DNA from: DSVZ01 sp964568145
GTDB lineage: Bacteria; Verrucomicrobiota; Verrucomicrobiia; Limisphaerales; J093
Length of the DNA: 64,000 nt
Assembly (NCBI GenBank): GCA_964568145.1
Contig: CAZMOZ010000009.1
Coordinates: forward strand, 1-64,000
Direction: 5' to 3'
Positions 7,996-18,100 of the stretch are shown in pieces. Position numbers and translations under genes: made by a program. The notes under the pieces were generated by a model, which was not told the DNA's origin, did no database searches, and saw nothing but the letters and a program-made list of their open reading frames with translations. Each line of letters begins with the position of its first letter. Position 1 is the stretch's first letter.

Positions 7996-9420
7996 ATGAA
8001 GAGACACCATGCCATCCTCAGCGCCGCGCTGGGCCTGCTCCCGGCGGCGATGCTCCAAGCCCAAACCACCGTCGTCCTCGAGTCGTTCGAGGATTCCATA
8101 GACAGCGCCAGCCTCATGAACTGGGGCGGCCGGCCGGCGCTCGATCCGCCGGGCGTCACGCTCGAGCAATACAGCAAGGCCGGCGACGACGACCTGTTCG
8201 TCACGCAGGGCCAGAAATCGCTCAAGGTCACGCTCAGCGGCAGCGAATGGTGGAGCGCCGATTTCAAGATCACGCTCTCCGAGGAGGCGGCCGCGAAGGT
8301 GCGCGAGGCCGCGCAGTCCACCGACCTGGCCCGGTACGTCCTGCGGTGGGACATCGTGTTTCCGCCCTCCGGCACGACCGCCTGGATGAATTCGCAGATC
8401 CAGGGGTTTGGCGGCGTGTACGATCAGGCGGACTCGAACAACGGCCAGCGCACGATGTCCATCGCGCTGGACCTGATCACGCCGCTGCCCGAGGAAGGCC
8501 CGCTGGAGCTGATCTTCGCCCAGAACTTTGACGCCACGGCGGATCCTTTTGAGAGCCTGGACATCTACCTGGACAACATCCGGCTGGTGGACACCTACAC
8601 TGCGGGCGCCCAGCCGAAGGTGTACGTCCTGCAGTCGTTCGAGGACCCCAACGATCCCACCGGCGGCGCGGCCAACTTCACCGGCTGGGGCGGCGGCCAG
8701 CGGACCACCTACGAGCAATACACGACCTCGGGCCCGGACGACCTCCGCGTGACCGACGGCACGCACGCATTGCAGGTCAATTACTCCGGCACCGGCACCT
8801 GGAGCTCGGACTTCACCATCCCGTTCACGAACACCAAACTGGCGGAGGTGCTGAAGCTTGATCTGCCCGCGGAAGAGCGGCCGACGAAGGCGGCACTGGC
8901 CCGCTACACCCTCCGGTGGGACGTGACCTACCCGCCGCGCGCCGATGACTGGACCGCCGACTGGCAGAACACCAGCTACCACACGTTGCAAGACGGTCTG
9001 CCGTGGAGCCAGGCGGGCGCGTTCGACAGCCGGAAGACCTATTCCATCACGCTCGACCAGATCAACTGGGCGGACTGGAGCGATCCCAAGCCGGTGCTGA
9101 TGTTCATCGCGAACGGCGCCTGGGGCGCATCGGGCCACACGCTGTGGTTCGACAACTTCCGCCTGATTGACACCGGCGACGCGGGCCAGACCCCGCCGCC
9201 GAACATCACGAACTTCGATTACGACGCCAAGACCGGCCAGCTCACCATCACCTGGCAATCGGTGGCGGGGAAGAACTACGCGATTGATTCGACCGAGCAA
9301 CTGGGCTCGTGGCCGACTGTCGTGCAGTCGGGCATCGTCGGCCAGGCCGGCACCACCACCTTCACGGCCAAGGTGCAGAACAAGCCGCAAAGCTTCTTCC
9401 GCGTCCGGGCCACGAACTGA
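7996..9420 (+). CDS. Secreted protein with two tandem carbohydrate-binding-like units and a C-terminal Verrucomicrobial-type domain
   Basis: 474 residues from ATG 7996, chosen because it starts a clear signal peptide (MKRHHAILSAALGLLPAAMLQAQ). Two homologous units follow, at roughly 25-205 and 210-400. Each opens with V(L)xSFED, contains YEQYxxxGxDDL and WSxDFxI, and has RYxLRWDxxxPP and a 'xDNxRLxDT' end. The pattern looks like jelly-roll carbohydrate-binding modules, though no specific CBM family is claimed. The last ~70 residues (QLTITWQSVAGKNY ... SFFRVRA) resemble a C-terminal domain frequent in exported Verrucomicrobiota proteins. The likely role is surface or extracellular polysaccharide binding. 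The internal duplication is directly visible; the substrate is unknown. Confidence 0.75.
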   Translation: MKRHHAILSAALGLLPAAMLQAQTTVVLESFEDSIDSASLMNWGGRPALDPPGVTLEQYSKAGDDDLFVTQGQKSLKVTLSGSEWWSADFKITLSEEAAAKVREAAQSTDLARYVLRWDIVFPPSGTTAWMNSQIQGFGGVYDQADSNNGQRTMSIALDLITPLPEEGPLELIFAQNFDATADPFESLDIYLDNIRLVDTYTAGAQPKVYVLQSFEDPNDPTGGAANFTGWGGGQRTTYEQYTTSGPDDLRVTDGTHALQVNYSGTGTWSSDFTIPFTNTKLAEVLKLDLPAEERPTKAALARYTLRWDVTYPPRADDWTADWQNTSYHTLQDGLPWSQAGAFDSRKTYSITLDQINWADWSDPKPVLMFIANGAWGASGHTLWFDNFRLIDTGDAGQTPPPNITNFDYDAKTGQLTITWQSVAGKNYAIDSTEQLGSWPTVVQSGIVGQAGTTTFTAKVQNKPQSFFRVRATN

Positions 9421-9464
9421 GCCGGCGCAATCAGCGCCTGCAAAACCCTGGAACTGCTCACACG

Positions 9465-9496
9465 CCCGGCGGTGTCTGCCGCCGGGTGTTTCGTTT
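9465..9496 (+). terminator. Rho-independent terminator candidate after the secreted protein gene
   Basis: CCCGGCGG at 9465-9472 pairs with CCGCCGGG at 9479-9486 around a 6-base loop, followed by the T-rich TGTTTCGTTT. It lies 45 bases downstream of the stop at 9420. Confidence 0.55.
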
Positions 9497-9500
9497 CAAT

Positions 9501-9560
9501 CCGAAAACCAAAGTTGGGCAGGCGGAACGCACTGCGCCACGACCAACTTCAGTTTTCGGG
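9501..9560. repeat. CCGAAAACC palindrome, copy 1 (~60 bp)
   Basis: CCGAAAACCAAAGTTGGG at the left and CCAACTTCAGTTTTCGG at the right form an imperfect inverted repeat around a GC-rich centre. Related copies are at 12714-12777, 31275-31337 and 57841-57906, with a half copy at 33697-33727. Confidence 0.75.
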
Positions 9561-9910
9561 GCAAGTCCCGAGTTCCAAGTCCAAAGTCCCAAGTCCAGAG
9601 ACGGGCTGGCGTCGCAACTCAAACTCACGCTTTCCGGCCGCGACGCAGCGCGGCCCTACCCGGCGCCTTGTCCTCCTAACCGGTGGGGCGCCGCTGCACC
9701 GGCGCCACGTCGCTTCGGTGACCCGGAACAAACCGCCGGGCTGGAAGTCCGGCTCTACGGCCGGCTGGAAGCCGGCCGCCACCCCGGCAGGCGGTACGCC
9801 CGCAAGGAATTGAGATGCGCCCTCATTCGATTCCGCGCCGCCTTTTCGCTCGAATCTTTCCGTTTCGGGACTAGCTTTGAGTGCCGGGCGGCAGGCGCCC
9901 GGTTGCCACG
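9561..9910. other. Hairpin-rich intergenic stretch without a gene
   Basis: No convincing gene is seen. The stretch holds several GC-rich inverted repeats, for example GGCCGCGACGCAGCGCGGCC near 9637 and a GGAAGTCCGGC/GGCTGGAAGCCGGCC cluster near 9742-9778. It also has a simple patch of repeated TCCAAGTCC/AAAGTCCCAAG words near 9571-9596. The last ~70 bases before 9911 are less repetitive and probably contain the promoter of the radical SAM gene. Confidence 0.6.
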
Positions 9911-11416
9911 ATGAACATCTTGCTGGTCAGTCCCCGCACCCCGGACACGTTCTGGAGCTTCCGTCACGCGCTGCGCCTGGTTTCGCGCCGCGCCTCGATG
10001 CCGCCGCTGGGGCTCCTGACCGTGGCGGGCATGCTGCCGCGCGACTGGCGTTTGAAGCTGGTGGACTTGGATGTCGAGTCGCTCCGCGACGAGGACCTCC
10101 GGCAGGCCGACTACGTTCTGCTCAGCGCCATGCTGGTGCAGCGCGACTCGGCGCGCGAGGTCGCGGCCCGCTGCCAGGCGCTCGGCAAAGCCGTCATCGC
10201 CGGCGGGCCGCTGTTCACCACCAGCCACGAGGCCTTTCCGGAAATCCCGCACTTCGTGCTCGGCGAGGCGGAGGAGGTCATGCCGCAGTTGGTCGCGGAC
10301 ATGCGGGCCGGCCGGGTCCAGCCAGTGTACCGCGCCCCGCGCTGGCCGGACTTGAGCGCCACGCCCGCGCCCCGCTGGGATCTCATCAACCCGCGGCATT
10401 ACGTGACCATGGCCGTGCAGTTCTCGCGCGGCTGCCCGTTCGACTGCGAGTTTTGCGACATCATCGTCATGAACGGCCGCGTGCCCCGCACCAAGGCCCC
10501 GGCCCAGGTGGTCGCCGAACTCGAGGCCCTGCGGCGGCGCGGCTGGCGCGACATGGTGTTCATCGTGGACGACAACTTCATCGGCGACCGCCGCCGCACG
10601 CGGGCCCTGCTGGACGCCCTGATCGCCTGGCGGGAGCGGACACGCACCACCATCGGCTTCCTCACCGAGGCGTCCGTGAACCTGGCGGACGACCCGGACC
10701 TTTGCGCGCGCATGGTCGCGGCGGGCTTCAAGAAGGTCTTCGTCGGCATCGAAACGCCGTCCGCGGAGTCGCTCGAGGAATGCCGGAAGCGGCAGAACCG
10801 CGGCGACCTCGTGGCCGCGGTGCACCGTCTGCAGCAGGCCGGGCTCGAGGTCATGGGCGGCTTCATCGTGGGTTTCGACAGCGACTGCGCGGACATCTTC
10901 AAGCGCCAGTTCGAGTTCATCCAGCGCTCCGGCGTGGCCACGGCCATGGTGGGGCTGCTCACCGCGCTGCCGCAGACGCGGCTGTGGCAGCGGTTGCGCC
11001 GCGAGGGCCGGCTGGCCGCCGAGAGCACCGGCAACAACACCGAGGCGGCGCTGAACTTCGAGCCGCGCCTGGGCCGGGACTTCCTGGTGAACGGCTACCG
11101 CGAACTGATGAAGAAGCTCTACGAGCCGCGCCATTACTACCAGCGCGTGCGCACGTTCCTGCGCCAGCACCGCCCGGCGGGGCCGCGGCTGCGGCTGTCG
11201 CGGGCCGACTTCGGGGCTTTCCTGAAATCGTTCTGGGTGCTGGGCCTGCGGCACCGGGGCCGGCTGGCGTACTGGCGGTTGTTCTGGAGCACGCTGCTGC
11301 GCCGGCCGCGGCAGTTCCAGCACGCGATGGAGCTGGCGATCCTGGGCTACCATTTCCGGCGCGTGGCCCAGGCGCTCGCGCCCGCCCGCCGGACGCCGGC
11401 GCCGCCGCGGTATTGA
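9911..11416 (+). CDS. B12-binding-type radical SAM protein (DUF4070-like C-terminus)
   Basis: 501 residues from ATG 9911. Residues 1-140 form an N-terminal Rossmann-like, cobalamin-binding-type domain (MNILLVSPRTPDTFW; PLGLLTVAGML). The radical SAM cluster motif CxxxCxxC is at C175, C179, C182 (RGCPFDCEFCD), and a GGFIVGFD motif follows near 321. The C-terminal ~130 residues (GNNTEAALNFEP, then an Arg-rich helical tail) fit the DUF4070 region of this subfamily. Such enzymes use a [4Fe-4S] cluster and SAM to start radical chemistry, often methylation or rearrangement; the substrate is unknown. The canonical cobalamin DxHxxG motif is not evident in the N-terminal domain, so B12 binding is uncertain. 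A lipoprotein hydrolase follows 16 bases later. Confidence 0.85.
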   Translation: MNILLVSPRTPDTFWSFRHALRLVSRRASMPPLGLLTVAGMLPRDWRLKLVDLDVESLRDEDLRQADYVLLSAMLVQRDSAREVAARCQALGKAVIAGGPLFTTSHEAFPEIPHFVLGEAEEVMPQLVADMRAGRVQPVYRAPRWPDLSATPAPRWDLINPRHYVTMAVQFSRGCPFDCEFCDIIVMNGRVPRTKAPAQVVAELEALRRRGWRDMVFIVDDNFIGDRRRTRALLDALIAWRERTRTTIGFLTEASVNLADDPDLCARMVAAGFKKVFVGIETPSAESLEECRKRQNRGDLVAAVHRLQQAGLEVMGGFIVGFDSDCADIFKRQFEFIQRSGVATAMVGLLTALPQTRLWQRLRREGRLAAESTGNNTEAALNFEPRLGRDFLVNGYRELMKKLYEPRHYYQRVRTFLRQHRPAGPRLRLSRADFGAFLKSFWVLGLRHRGRLAYWRLFWSTLLRRPRQFQHAMELAILGYHFRRVAQALAPARRTPAPPRY

Positions 11417-11432
11417 GGCGCGGGACGCGGAC

Positions 11433-12473
11433 ATGATCGCGACGCGCGGCGCGGCCGGACGCAGGCGGGCGTGGTGCTGCGCCGGATTGCTGGCGGCGCT
11501 GCTGGGCGCCGGGTGCTCGCCCGGCCGCGTCCTCGCCCGGCAGATGGTGCGGGCGCCCAACACCATTCCGTCCTGGCTCGCGCCCATGGCCCGCGTCGAG
11601 TACGTGCTGCCCGTGCTCGACAACCACCTGGCGCGCGCGACCGTGGAGGTCGGCCCGCCGCCGGCCCGGCTCCACGTGCGACTGCTCGCGCCGGGTGATT
11701 ACCAGACGCGTGTGCGGAACACCCACCGCACGGTCGGCCGGCGCCAGGTTTTCACCTTCAGGGTCAGCGCCCGCCTGCCGCCCCGGCCGTGGCCGGCTGA
11801 CGTGCCGTTGCGCGGCACGGTCTTCCTGCTGCACGGCTACGGCGTCAGCCTCGAAAGCATGCTGCCTTGGGCGCTGGTGCTGGCGGAGGCGGGGTACCAG
11901 CCCGTGTTGGTGGATTTGCGCGGGCACGGCCGGTCCGGCGGCAAGCGCGTCAGCCTGGGCCTCGTCGAGATCCGCGACTTGCGCCAGGTGCTGGGTCATC
12001 TGCTCGCGCGCGGCGACGCGCCCGAGCCGGTGGGCGCGCTGGGCGAATCTTACGGCGCCGCGCTGGCGTTGCGCTGGGCCGCGCAGGACGAGCGCGTGCG
12101 CGCGGTGGTGGCCTTCGCCCCATACGCCGAACTGGAGCCGGCCATCCGGGGGCTGGCCGCGGATTACGTGCCCTGGCTGCCCCAGGCCTGGGTGCGCCAG
12201 GCGGTGCGTCAGTTGCCCGGCCGGTTCGGAGTTCGGGCCACGGCGCTGGACACCACGCCCTTCGTCGCCGGGTTGGGCACGCCCACGCTGTTTGTGGCCG
12301 CCGGCGAAGATCCCATCGCGCCGCCGCCGGTGGTGGCGCGCCTGGCGCGGCTGCACGCTGGTCCAACCAAGTACCTCACGGTGCCGCTCGCCCGGCACGA
12401 AAGCCTGCCCTACCACTTCGACGAACTGCGCCAGCCGGTGCTGGACTGGCTGGACGCGTACCTGCGGCGTTGA
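11433..12473 (+). CDS. Lipoprotein alpha/beta hydrolase
   Basis: 346 residues. The lipobox LLGAGC ends at Cys28 after an Arg-rich n-region and a hydrophobic core, so the protein is probably lipid-anchored. An alpha/beta-hydrolase fold follows: oxyanion HGYG near 134, DLRGHGRSGGKR near 161-172, nucleophile elbow GESYG with Ser206, acid Asp near 289 (AAGEDPIAP) and His near 322 (ARHESLPY). The likely activity is an esterase or lysophospholipase of unknown substrate at the cell envelope. It starts 16 bases after the radical SAM gene and is probably co-transcribed with it. Confidence 0.8.
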   Translation: MIATRGAAGRRRAWCCAGLLAALLGAGCSPGRVLARQMVRAPNTIPSWLAPMARVEYVLPVLDNHLARATVEVGPPPARLHVRLLAPGDYQTRVRNTHRTVGRRQVFTFRVSARLPPRPWPADVPLRGTVFLLHGYGVSLESMLPWALVLAEAGYQPVLVDLRGHGRSGGKRVSLGLVEIRDLRQVLGHLLARGDAPEPVGALGESYGAALALRWAAQDERVRAVVAFAPYAELEPAIRGLAADYVPWLPQAWVRQAVRQLPGRFGVRATALDTTPFVAGLGTPTLFVAAGEDPIAPPPVVARLARLHAGPTKYLTVPLARHESLPYHFDELRQPVLDWLDAYLRR

Positions 12474-12830
12474 AAGCGGGCCGTGGGCGTGGCCGTCAAA
12501 CCACGGCTGGCAAACTCCGTGGCGGTGTTCGCCCAACGTCAGGCACGTTCGCGCCGGCGACTCGCTGGCGACTGTCATGCGGGCAATCCGCCCGCTGCCG
12601 CTGCAGTCTGACGACTGCGGCTACGGAAGGGCGGGGCTCGACGGAGTCCCGTCCCGCCGCGTCAAGACCAGTTCAGCCGGCAAAGCAAATCACCGCTCAC
12701 GCCCGCCAGATAAACCCGAAAACCGAAGCTGGCCGTGGCGCAGTGCGTCCCGCCCGCCTAACTTCGGTCATCGGGATAAACACCTGTGCCTCGACCGGCT
12801 GGCTGGCTCCGGCTAAAGTCGCGCCCACAC
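12474..12830. other. Intergenic region with hairpins and one CCGAAAACC palindrome
   Basis: No gene is supported. Hairpins include GCGGGCAATCCGCCCGC near 12580, GCAGTCTGACGACTGC near 12603, and GGGCGGGGCTC/GAGTCCCGTCCC near 12630-12657. The palindrome at 12714-12777 is listed separately. The final 50 bases upstream of 12831 are the probable promoter and leader of the glycoside hydrolase unit. Confidence 0.55.
12714..12777. repeat. CCGAAAACC palindrome, copy 2
   Basis: AACCCGAAAACCGAAGCTGG pairs with the right arm CTAACTTCGGTCATCGGG. The arms are the same as in the copies at 9501, 31275 and 57841, while the centre differs. Confidence 0.7.
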
Positions 12831-15125
12831 ATGAAACGTGATTCTGCCGGCGACCACGAGAGCGCGGCTCCTCATTGTGCCCGGACTTCCCGAAGCCGGC
12901 TCGCCGCAGCCTTCCTCCTGCTGACCGGTCTGGCGCAAGGCGTCGTCGCGGCGGCGGAGCGGACACCTTTCCCGTGGGACTGGTCGCGCGCACACGAGTC
13001 CGTGCTCGATCTGTCGCGCTTCCTCGACGCGCCCGCCGGCCGGGACGGTCATGTCCGCGTGCGAGACGGACATTTCGTCAAGCCGGACGGCTCGCGGCTG
13101 CGGCTGTGGGGCGTGAACATCACCTCGAGCAGTTCTTTCCCGCCCAAGGACCAGGCGCCGCGCATCGCCGACGACCTGGCGCGGCTGGGCTTCAACCTCG
13201 CGCGCTTCCACCACCTCGACGCTGACTGGGGGCAATGCCTCTTCATCAGCCAGACCAACCACACGCGCGCCTTCGACGCCGAGAACCTCGACCGGCTCGA
13301 CTTCTTCATCGCCGAACTCAAGCGGCGCGGCATTTACGTGAGCCTCACCATGAACGTGCATCGCCAGTTCAAGGGCGGCGACGGCGTGCGCGACTGGCAA
13401 ATCCTCGGCATCGGCAAGGGCGCGACCTTCTTCCACCCGCGCCTCATCGAGCTGCAGCACGAGTTCATGCGCAACCTGCTCACGCACCGGAATCCCTACA
13501 CCGGCCTCGAGTACCGTCACGAGCCGGCCCTCATCACCCTCGAGATGGTGAACGAAAACTCGCTGCTCGAGGCCTGGGTGCAGGGGCGGCTGGTCGGCCG
13601 CGACGACAAGGCCGGCGACACCTGGTCGCCCATCCCGGTGAGTTACGCGAACGAGTTGACCGGGCAGTTCAACGCCTGGCTCGCGGCCAATCGCCGCGCG
13701 GAGCAACTCGCGGCGATTCGCACGGAAGCCAAGGTCGGTGCCGGCGACCTGATCCCGCGGCTGGCGCCGAACGAGTTCACCAACGCCACGGCGCTGCGGT
13801 TCCACGCCGAGGCGGAGTTTCTGATGAACGTCGAGTCAAACTTCTTCGCCGGCATGAAGCGGTTGATCCGCGACGAACTCGGCTCGCGGGCGCTGCTCTT
13901 CGGCTCCGGCGATCACAACGACGGCTTCGCCGGCTACGCGCACATCCGGAACATGCTCCAGTTCGACGTGATTGACGGCCACGGCTACTGGCAGCACCCG
14001 GAGATCGGCAGGGTCACCAAGATCAAGAACGACCCGATGGTGAACGACCCGCTCGACGCGACCGTCACCCAGTTCGCGCGCACGCCGGTCGCCGGGATGC
14101 CGTTCACCATCTCCGAGGTGAACCATCCGTTCCCGCACCGGTTCGCCGCCGAAGGCTACGTGACGCTCGCGGCCTACGCGCTCCTGCACGACTGGGATGG
14201 CATCGTGTGGTTCGACTGGGAGCGCGGCCGCCTGGGCGACCCGAAGCAGGGCCTGCCGCGCAACGGCTGGTTCGACGTGAGCCAGGACCCGGTAAAGCTG
14301 GCGCAACTCACCGCCGCCGGCCTGATGTGGCATCGCCGCGACGTGGCCGGGGCGAGGGAGACGCAGGTCCGCGGCTATACGCATGACGAAATGATCGAGG
14401 CGCTGCGGCTGGTGTCGTGGAAGCACCGGCCGTTTTTCAAGGCGGGCTTTGAGCTGACCACGCCGCTGGAACACGCCACGCGGTGGAAGCTGGCCGAATC
14501 ACTGGGAGCGCCGGCATCTTTGCCGGCGTCTCTTTCCGAAGCCTCCGCCCGCCGGGACGATGCCAGTGGCCCCGGTGCGTTCGCGGCGAAATACCCGAAT
14601 CCCTACGTCGCCCCGCCGCCGGCCTGGATCGAAAGCGACACCGGCGAACTGCGCTGGCTGCACGCCGACCGCAAACGCGGCGTCGTCACCGTGGCCACGC
14701 CGCGCAGCCAGTCGTTGATCGGCTTTGTGCGCGGCAGCGGCGAGTCGGCGCCGCACTTCGTTGCCGAGGTGACGAACGACTTTGCCGTAATCACGCTGAC
14801 CGCGCTGGACGACCAGCCCATCGCGCAGTCCGGGAGACTGTTGCTCGTGGCCACGACCGGCGCGGCGGAGAACACCGGCCAGCGTTTCGCCGAGGACGGC
14901 AAGACACTCACCGGGTGGGGCCAGGGTCCGGTGCTGATCGAGCCGGTCGCCGGCACGGTGACGCTGCGCGGCCTTGCGGGAGCGAAGGCTGTCCGTGGGA
15001 CGCCGTTGACGGCCGAGGGTCGGCGGTGGGATCGGCCGCAATCCGCCGGCCGAAGCGGCGGCGACTGGACCTTGAACCTCGGCGCGCCCGCCTCGACATG
15101 GTGGCAACTGGAGGTGGAGCGATGA
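12831..15125 (+). CDS. Exported glycoside hydrolase (TIM-barrel, cellulase-like clan A type)
   Basis: 764 residues from ATG 12831. An N-terminal export signal lies around residues 20-42 (RLAAAFLLLTGLAQGVVAAA). The catalytic barrel follows: LRLWGVNITSS (~90-100), DDLARLGFNLARFHHLD (~114-130), the presumed acid/base Glu242 in LEMVNENSL, and the presumed nucleophile Glu429 in TISEVNHPF. Two glutamates about 190 residues apart with NE before the first are typical of GH5/clan-A retaining enzymes, though the exact family is not assigned. The last ~200 residues are beta-rich, probably a C-terminal sandwich. The stop overlaps the next start (ATGA at 15122), so the two genes are translationally coupled. 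The likely role is extracellular or periplasmic polysaccharide breakdown. Confidence 0.75.
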   Translation: MKRDSAGDHESAAPHCARTSRSRLAAAFLLLTGLAQGVVAAAERTPFPWDWSRAHESVLDLSRFLDAPAGRDGHVRVRDGHFVKPDGSRLRLWGVNITSSSSFPPKDQAPRIADDLARLGFNLARFHHLDADWGQCLFISQTNHTRAFDAENLDRLDFFIAELKRRGIYVSLTMNVHRQFKGGDGVRDWQILGIGKGATFFHPRLIELQHEFMRNLLTHRNPYTGLEYRHEPALITLEMVNENSLLEAWVQGRLVGRDDKAGDTWSPIPVSYANELTGQFNAWLAANRRAEQLAAIRTEAKVGAGDLIPRLAPNEFTNATALRFHAEAEFLMNVESNFFAGMKRLIRDELGSRALLFGSGDHNDGFAGYAHIRNMLQFDVIDGHGYWQHPEIGRVTKIKNDPMVNDPLDATVTQFARTPVAGMPFTISEVNHPFPHRFAAEGYVTLAAYALLHDWDGIVWFDWERGRLGDPKQGLPRNGWFDVSQDPVKLAQLTAAGLMWHRRDVAGARETQVRGYTHDEMIEALRLVSWKHRPFFKAGFELTTPLEHATRWKLAESLGAPASLPASLSEASARRDDASGPGAFAAKYPNPYVAPPPAWIESDTGELRWLHADRKRGVVTVATPRSQSLIGFVRGSGESAPHFVAEVTNDFAVITLTALDDQPIAQSGRLLLVATTGAAENTGQRFAEDGKTLTGWGQGPVLIEPVAGTVTLRGLAGAKAVRGTPLTAEGRRWDRPQSAGRSGGDWTLNLGAPASTWWQLEVER

Positions 15126-18100
15126 ATGGGCGGCGTCCGGGTTCCCCGGGACTTGCCGCCGCGCTGTCGGAAACTCGCCGGTGGCGCCGCGCCGGGGTGG
15201 TGGTGTCCGCGCTCCTGGCCGCACGGGTGGCGGCGGCCCTCCCGCCGCCGCCGGATCCAGGCGCCCCGACGGCCGCGGCGCGGGACGGCCTGCGCATCAC
15301 CGCTTCGTCCGCGCCGCTGGCGCCGCCGCCGGACCATGCGTCAGTGCTCGTCCATCACGCGCGCGACGACCCGGGCGGGAACACCAGCCTGCGCTTCGTG
15401 GAATCCCGCCAGGTGGACGAAAACAAGTACCCGCCGCGCGGCGTCACGGTCTTCGCCCAAGCCGCGCGCGAACAACCGCAGCGCGATCGCGACCTGGGCC
15501 AGACCTTTGTCTGCGACCGGCGCGCCCGGCTCGACGCGTTGTTCCTGCGGATCGGGCACGCGGAACTGGCCGTGCTTTCCAACGCGCCCGGCGCGCGCGT
15601 GGCCGTGCAGTGGTTCGAGGTCACCGGCCCGCCCCGGCTCGACGACCGCGGCACGCCGGGGTTCGCGGGGAAGTTCGACCGCCTGACCGCCCCGGAGCTT
15701 GACGACGTGCTGGAAGGCGAGGCCTACGCGCCTTTGCGGGTGGTCGAGGGCCGGCTGCCGGACGCGCTGCGTCCGGGGGATTACCTGAAACTGGATTTCA
15801 CGGGCGACGACGAGTTCACGCTCGAGCCGCAACGGACCTACGCCTTTCTGCTGATGTTCCTCGACCGCGCGCCCCAGCGGGGGATGACGCTGGCCAACGA
15901 ATATTACGGCACTTACATCCCGGACCCGGCCCTTCCGCTGCGGGGGCACGGCATCCGCCGCGAAGGCGGACCCGCGTTTCCGGACGACTGGCGCGCCCGG
16001 CTGTCCCAGCCGCCCGGCACGGCGGGCTTCCCGGACGTATGCACGTTCCGGGATCTGCATTTCGCGGTGACGGTCAAACCGGCCGGGCGGAACGAACCTC
16101 CGGCTTCCGTGGAAAGACGGGATCTCGAGGGCTGGAGCGTCTTCATCCGGCGCGAACTGCTCGACCACGCCGCCGACTCCACCGCGCGCGCGTTGGAGTT
16201 GCTGCGGGAACAGCTCGCGGAGATTGCGCGCGTGGTGCCCCGGACCGCCGTGGCCGAGTTGCGCCAGGTGCCGCTGCATCTCGCCCCCGCTTACCCCGGC
16301 CGCGGCCCCACCGCGGAATTCCACCCGGACGCGGGCTGGTTGCGGGACCACGGCCGCGACCCGGCCCTGGCCGCGGCCGTCGAGTTCAGCAACGTGCCCG
16401 AGTTCGCGGCCGAGGCGGATCGGATGCCCAGCTTCGTGCTGCACGAACTCGCGCACGCCTATCATCACCGCGTGCTGCCGGGCGGGTTCGCCCATCCGGA
16501 ACTCCAGGCCGCCTTCGCGCGGGCCAGGGCGGGCGGACGTTATGACCGCGTCGAGCGCTGGCATGGCCGCGGGAAAGCCCGCACCTTCGAACGCGCCTAC
16601 GCGATGACCGACGCCATGGAGTACTTCGCGGAAACCACGGAATCGTTCTTCGGCCGCAATGATTTCTTCCCCTACACGCGCGAGGAACTGCGGGCGCACG
16701 ACCCCGACATGTTCGCGCTGCTCGCCCGGCTGTGGGGCGCCCCGGCGGAGGCGGAGCCAAACGCGGCGGCGCTGGCAATCCCTGGACGGGTTGGTTCCGC
16801 CAACCCCGCGCCGGTCCCGCGGACAGGCGCCACGGACCAGCCCATCCAGCTCGCCTACGCGCCCGCTCCGCCCGACAACCCGCTCAAAGGCTTCGTGCCT
16901 TACCTGCGCGCGGATCCGACCTTCCCGCACAGCCTGGAGTGGGATTACACGAAGCTCTCCGAGGTGATGAGCGGGCCGACGAACTTCAACTGGGCGCCGT
17001 TCGAGGCCAAGCTCGCCGCCGCCGCGTCGCGCGGACACCAGTTCTTCGCGCGCTTCTATCTCGAATGGCCGGGCAGGTCCACGGGCGTCCCGCAATACCT
17101 CATTGACGCCGGCCTCACGATGCGGCGCTGGACGAACACGAACACGCAACCGTGGCCGCCAGCCATTGACCACACGCCGGATTACGAAGATCCGCGGCTG
17201 CGCGCGGCGCTGACGAACTTCATCCATGCGTTCGGCCGGCGCTACGACGGTGATCCGCGCCTGGGCTTCGTCGGCCTCGGCCTGCTGGGCACCTGGGGCG
17301 AGTGGCACAACTGGCCGAACGACCAGTGGTTCGCCTCGAAGACGGTGCAACGCGAGATCCTGGACGCCTACGAGGCCGCGTTCCAGAAGACCAGGCTGGT
17401 CGCGCGCTACCCCGCCGGCCCGAACGACCCGCGCTACGCCGCGAACCACACCCGCGCCCTCGGCTACCACGACGACTCGTTCGCCTGGGCCACGGTCCAC
17501 ACCGGGAAGCCCGGCGACGCCTGGTTCTTCGAGACGCGGCTGCGCGCGGCGGGCGCGCTCGACAAATGGCGCACGCAGCCCATCGGCGGCGAGGTGCGGC
17601 CGGAAGTCTGGCCGTGCCTGTTCGACGAGCCGGGCTGCGCGCCGAAAGGCCAGGAGTTCGACCGCTGCGTGGCCGCGACGCACGCCTCCTGGCTCTGCAA
17701 CGAGGGGGTCTTTCGCGGCCAGGTGCAAGGCACGGCGCGCGAGCGGGCCCTGCGCGCGGCGCAACGGCTGGGCTACGAACTCCACGTGACCGGCGTGGAA
17801 CTGGCGGTGACGGGTGGCGAACTCGTGGTGTCGCTGACCGTGACCAACACCGGCGTCGCGCCGTTTTACTACGACTGGCCGGTGGAACTCGGCGCACTCG
17901 AGGGGACCGGCGGGCTGGCCGCGACGTGGCGGACGGACTGGAAGCTGACCGGCATTCTGCCCGGCGAGCCCGCCGCCGTGTGGCGCTTCCAGGCCGGTAC
18001 CCGCGCGCTGCCGGCCGGAACGTATCACCTGCTGCTCCGCGTTCCCAATCCGCTGCCCAACGGTCCGCCGTTGCGCTTTGCCAATCAAACCCAGGACCGG

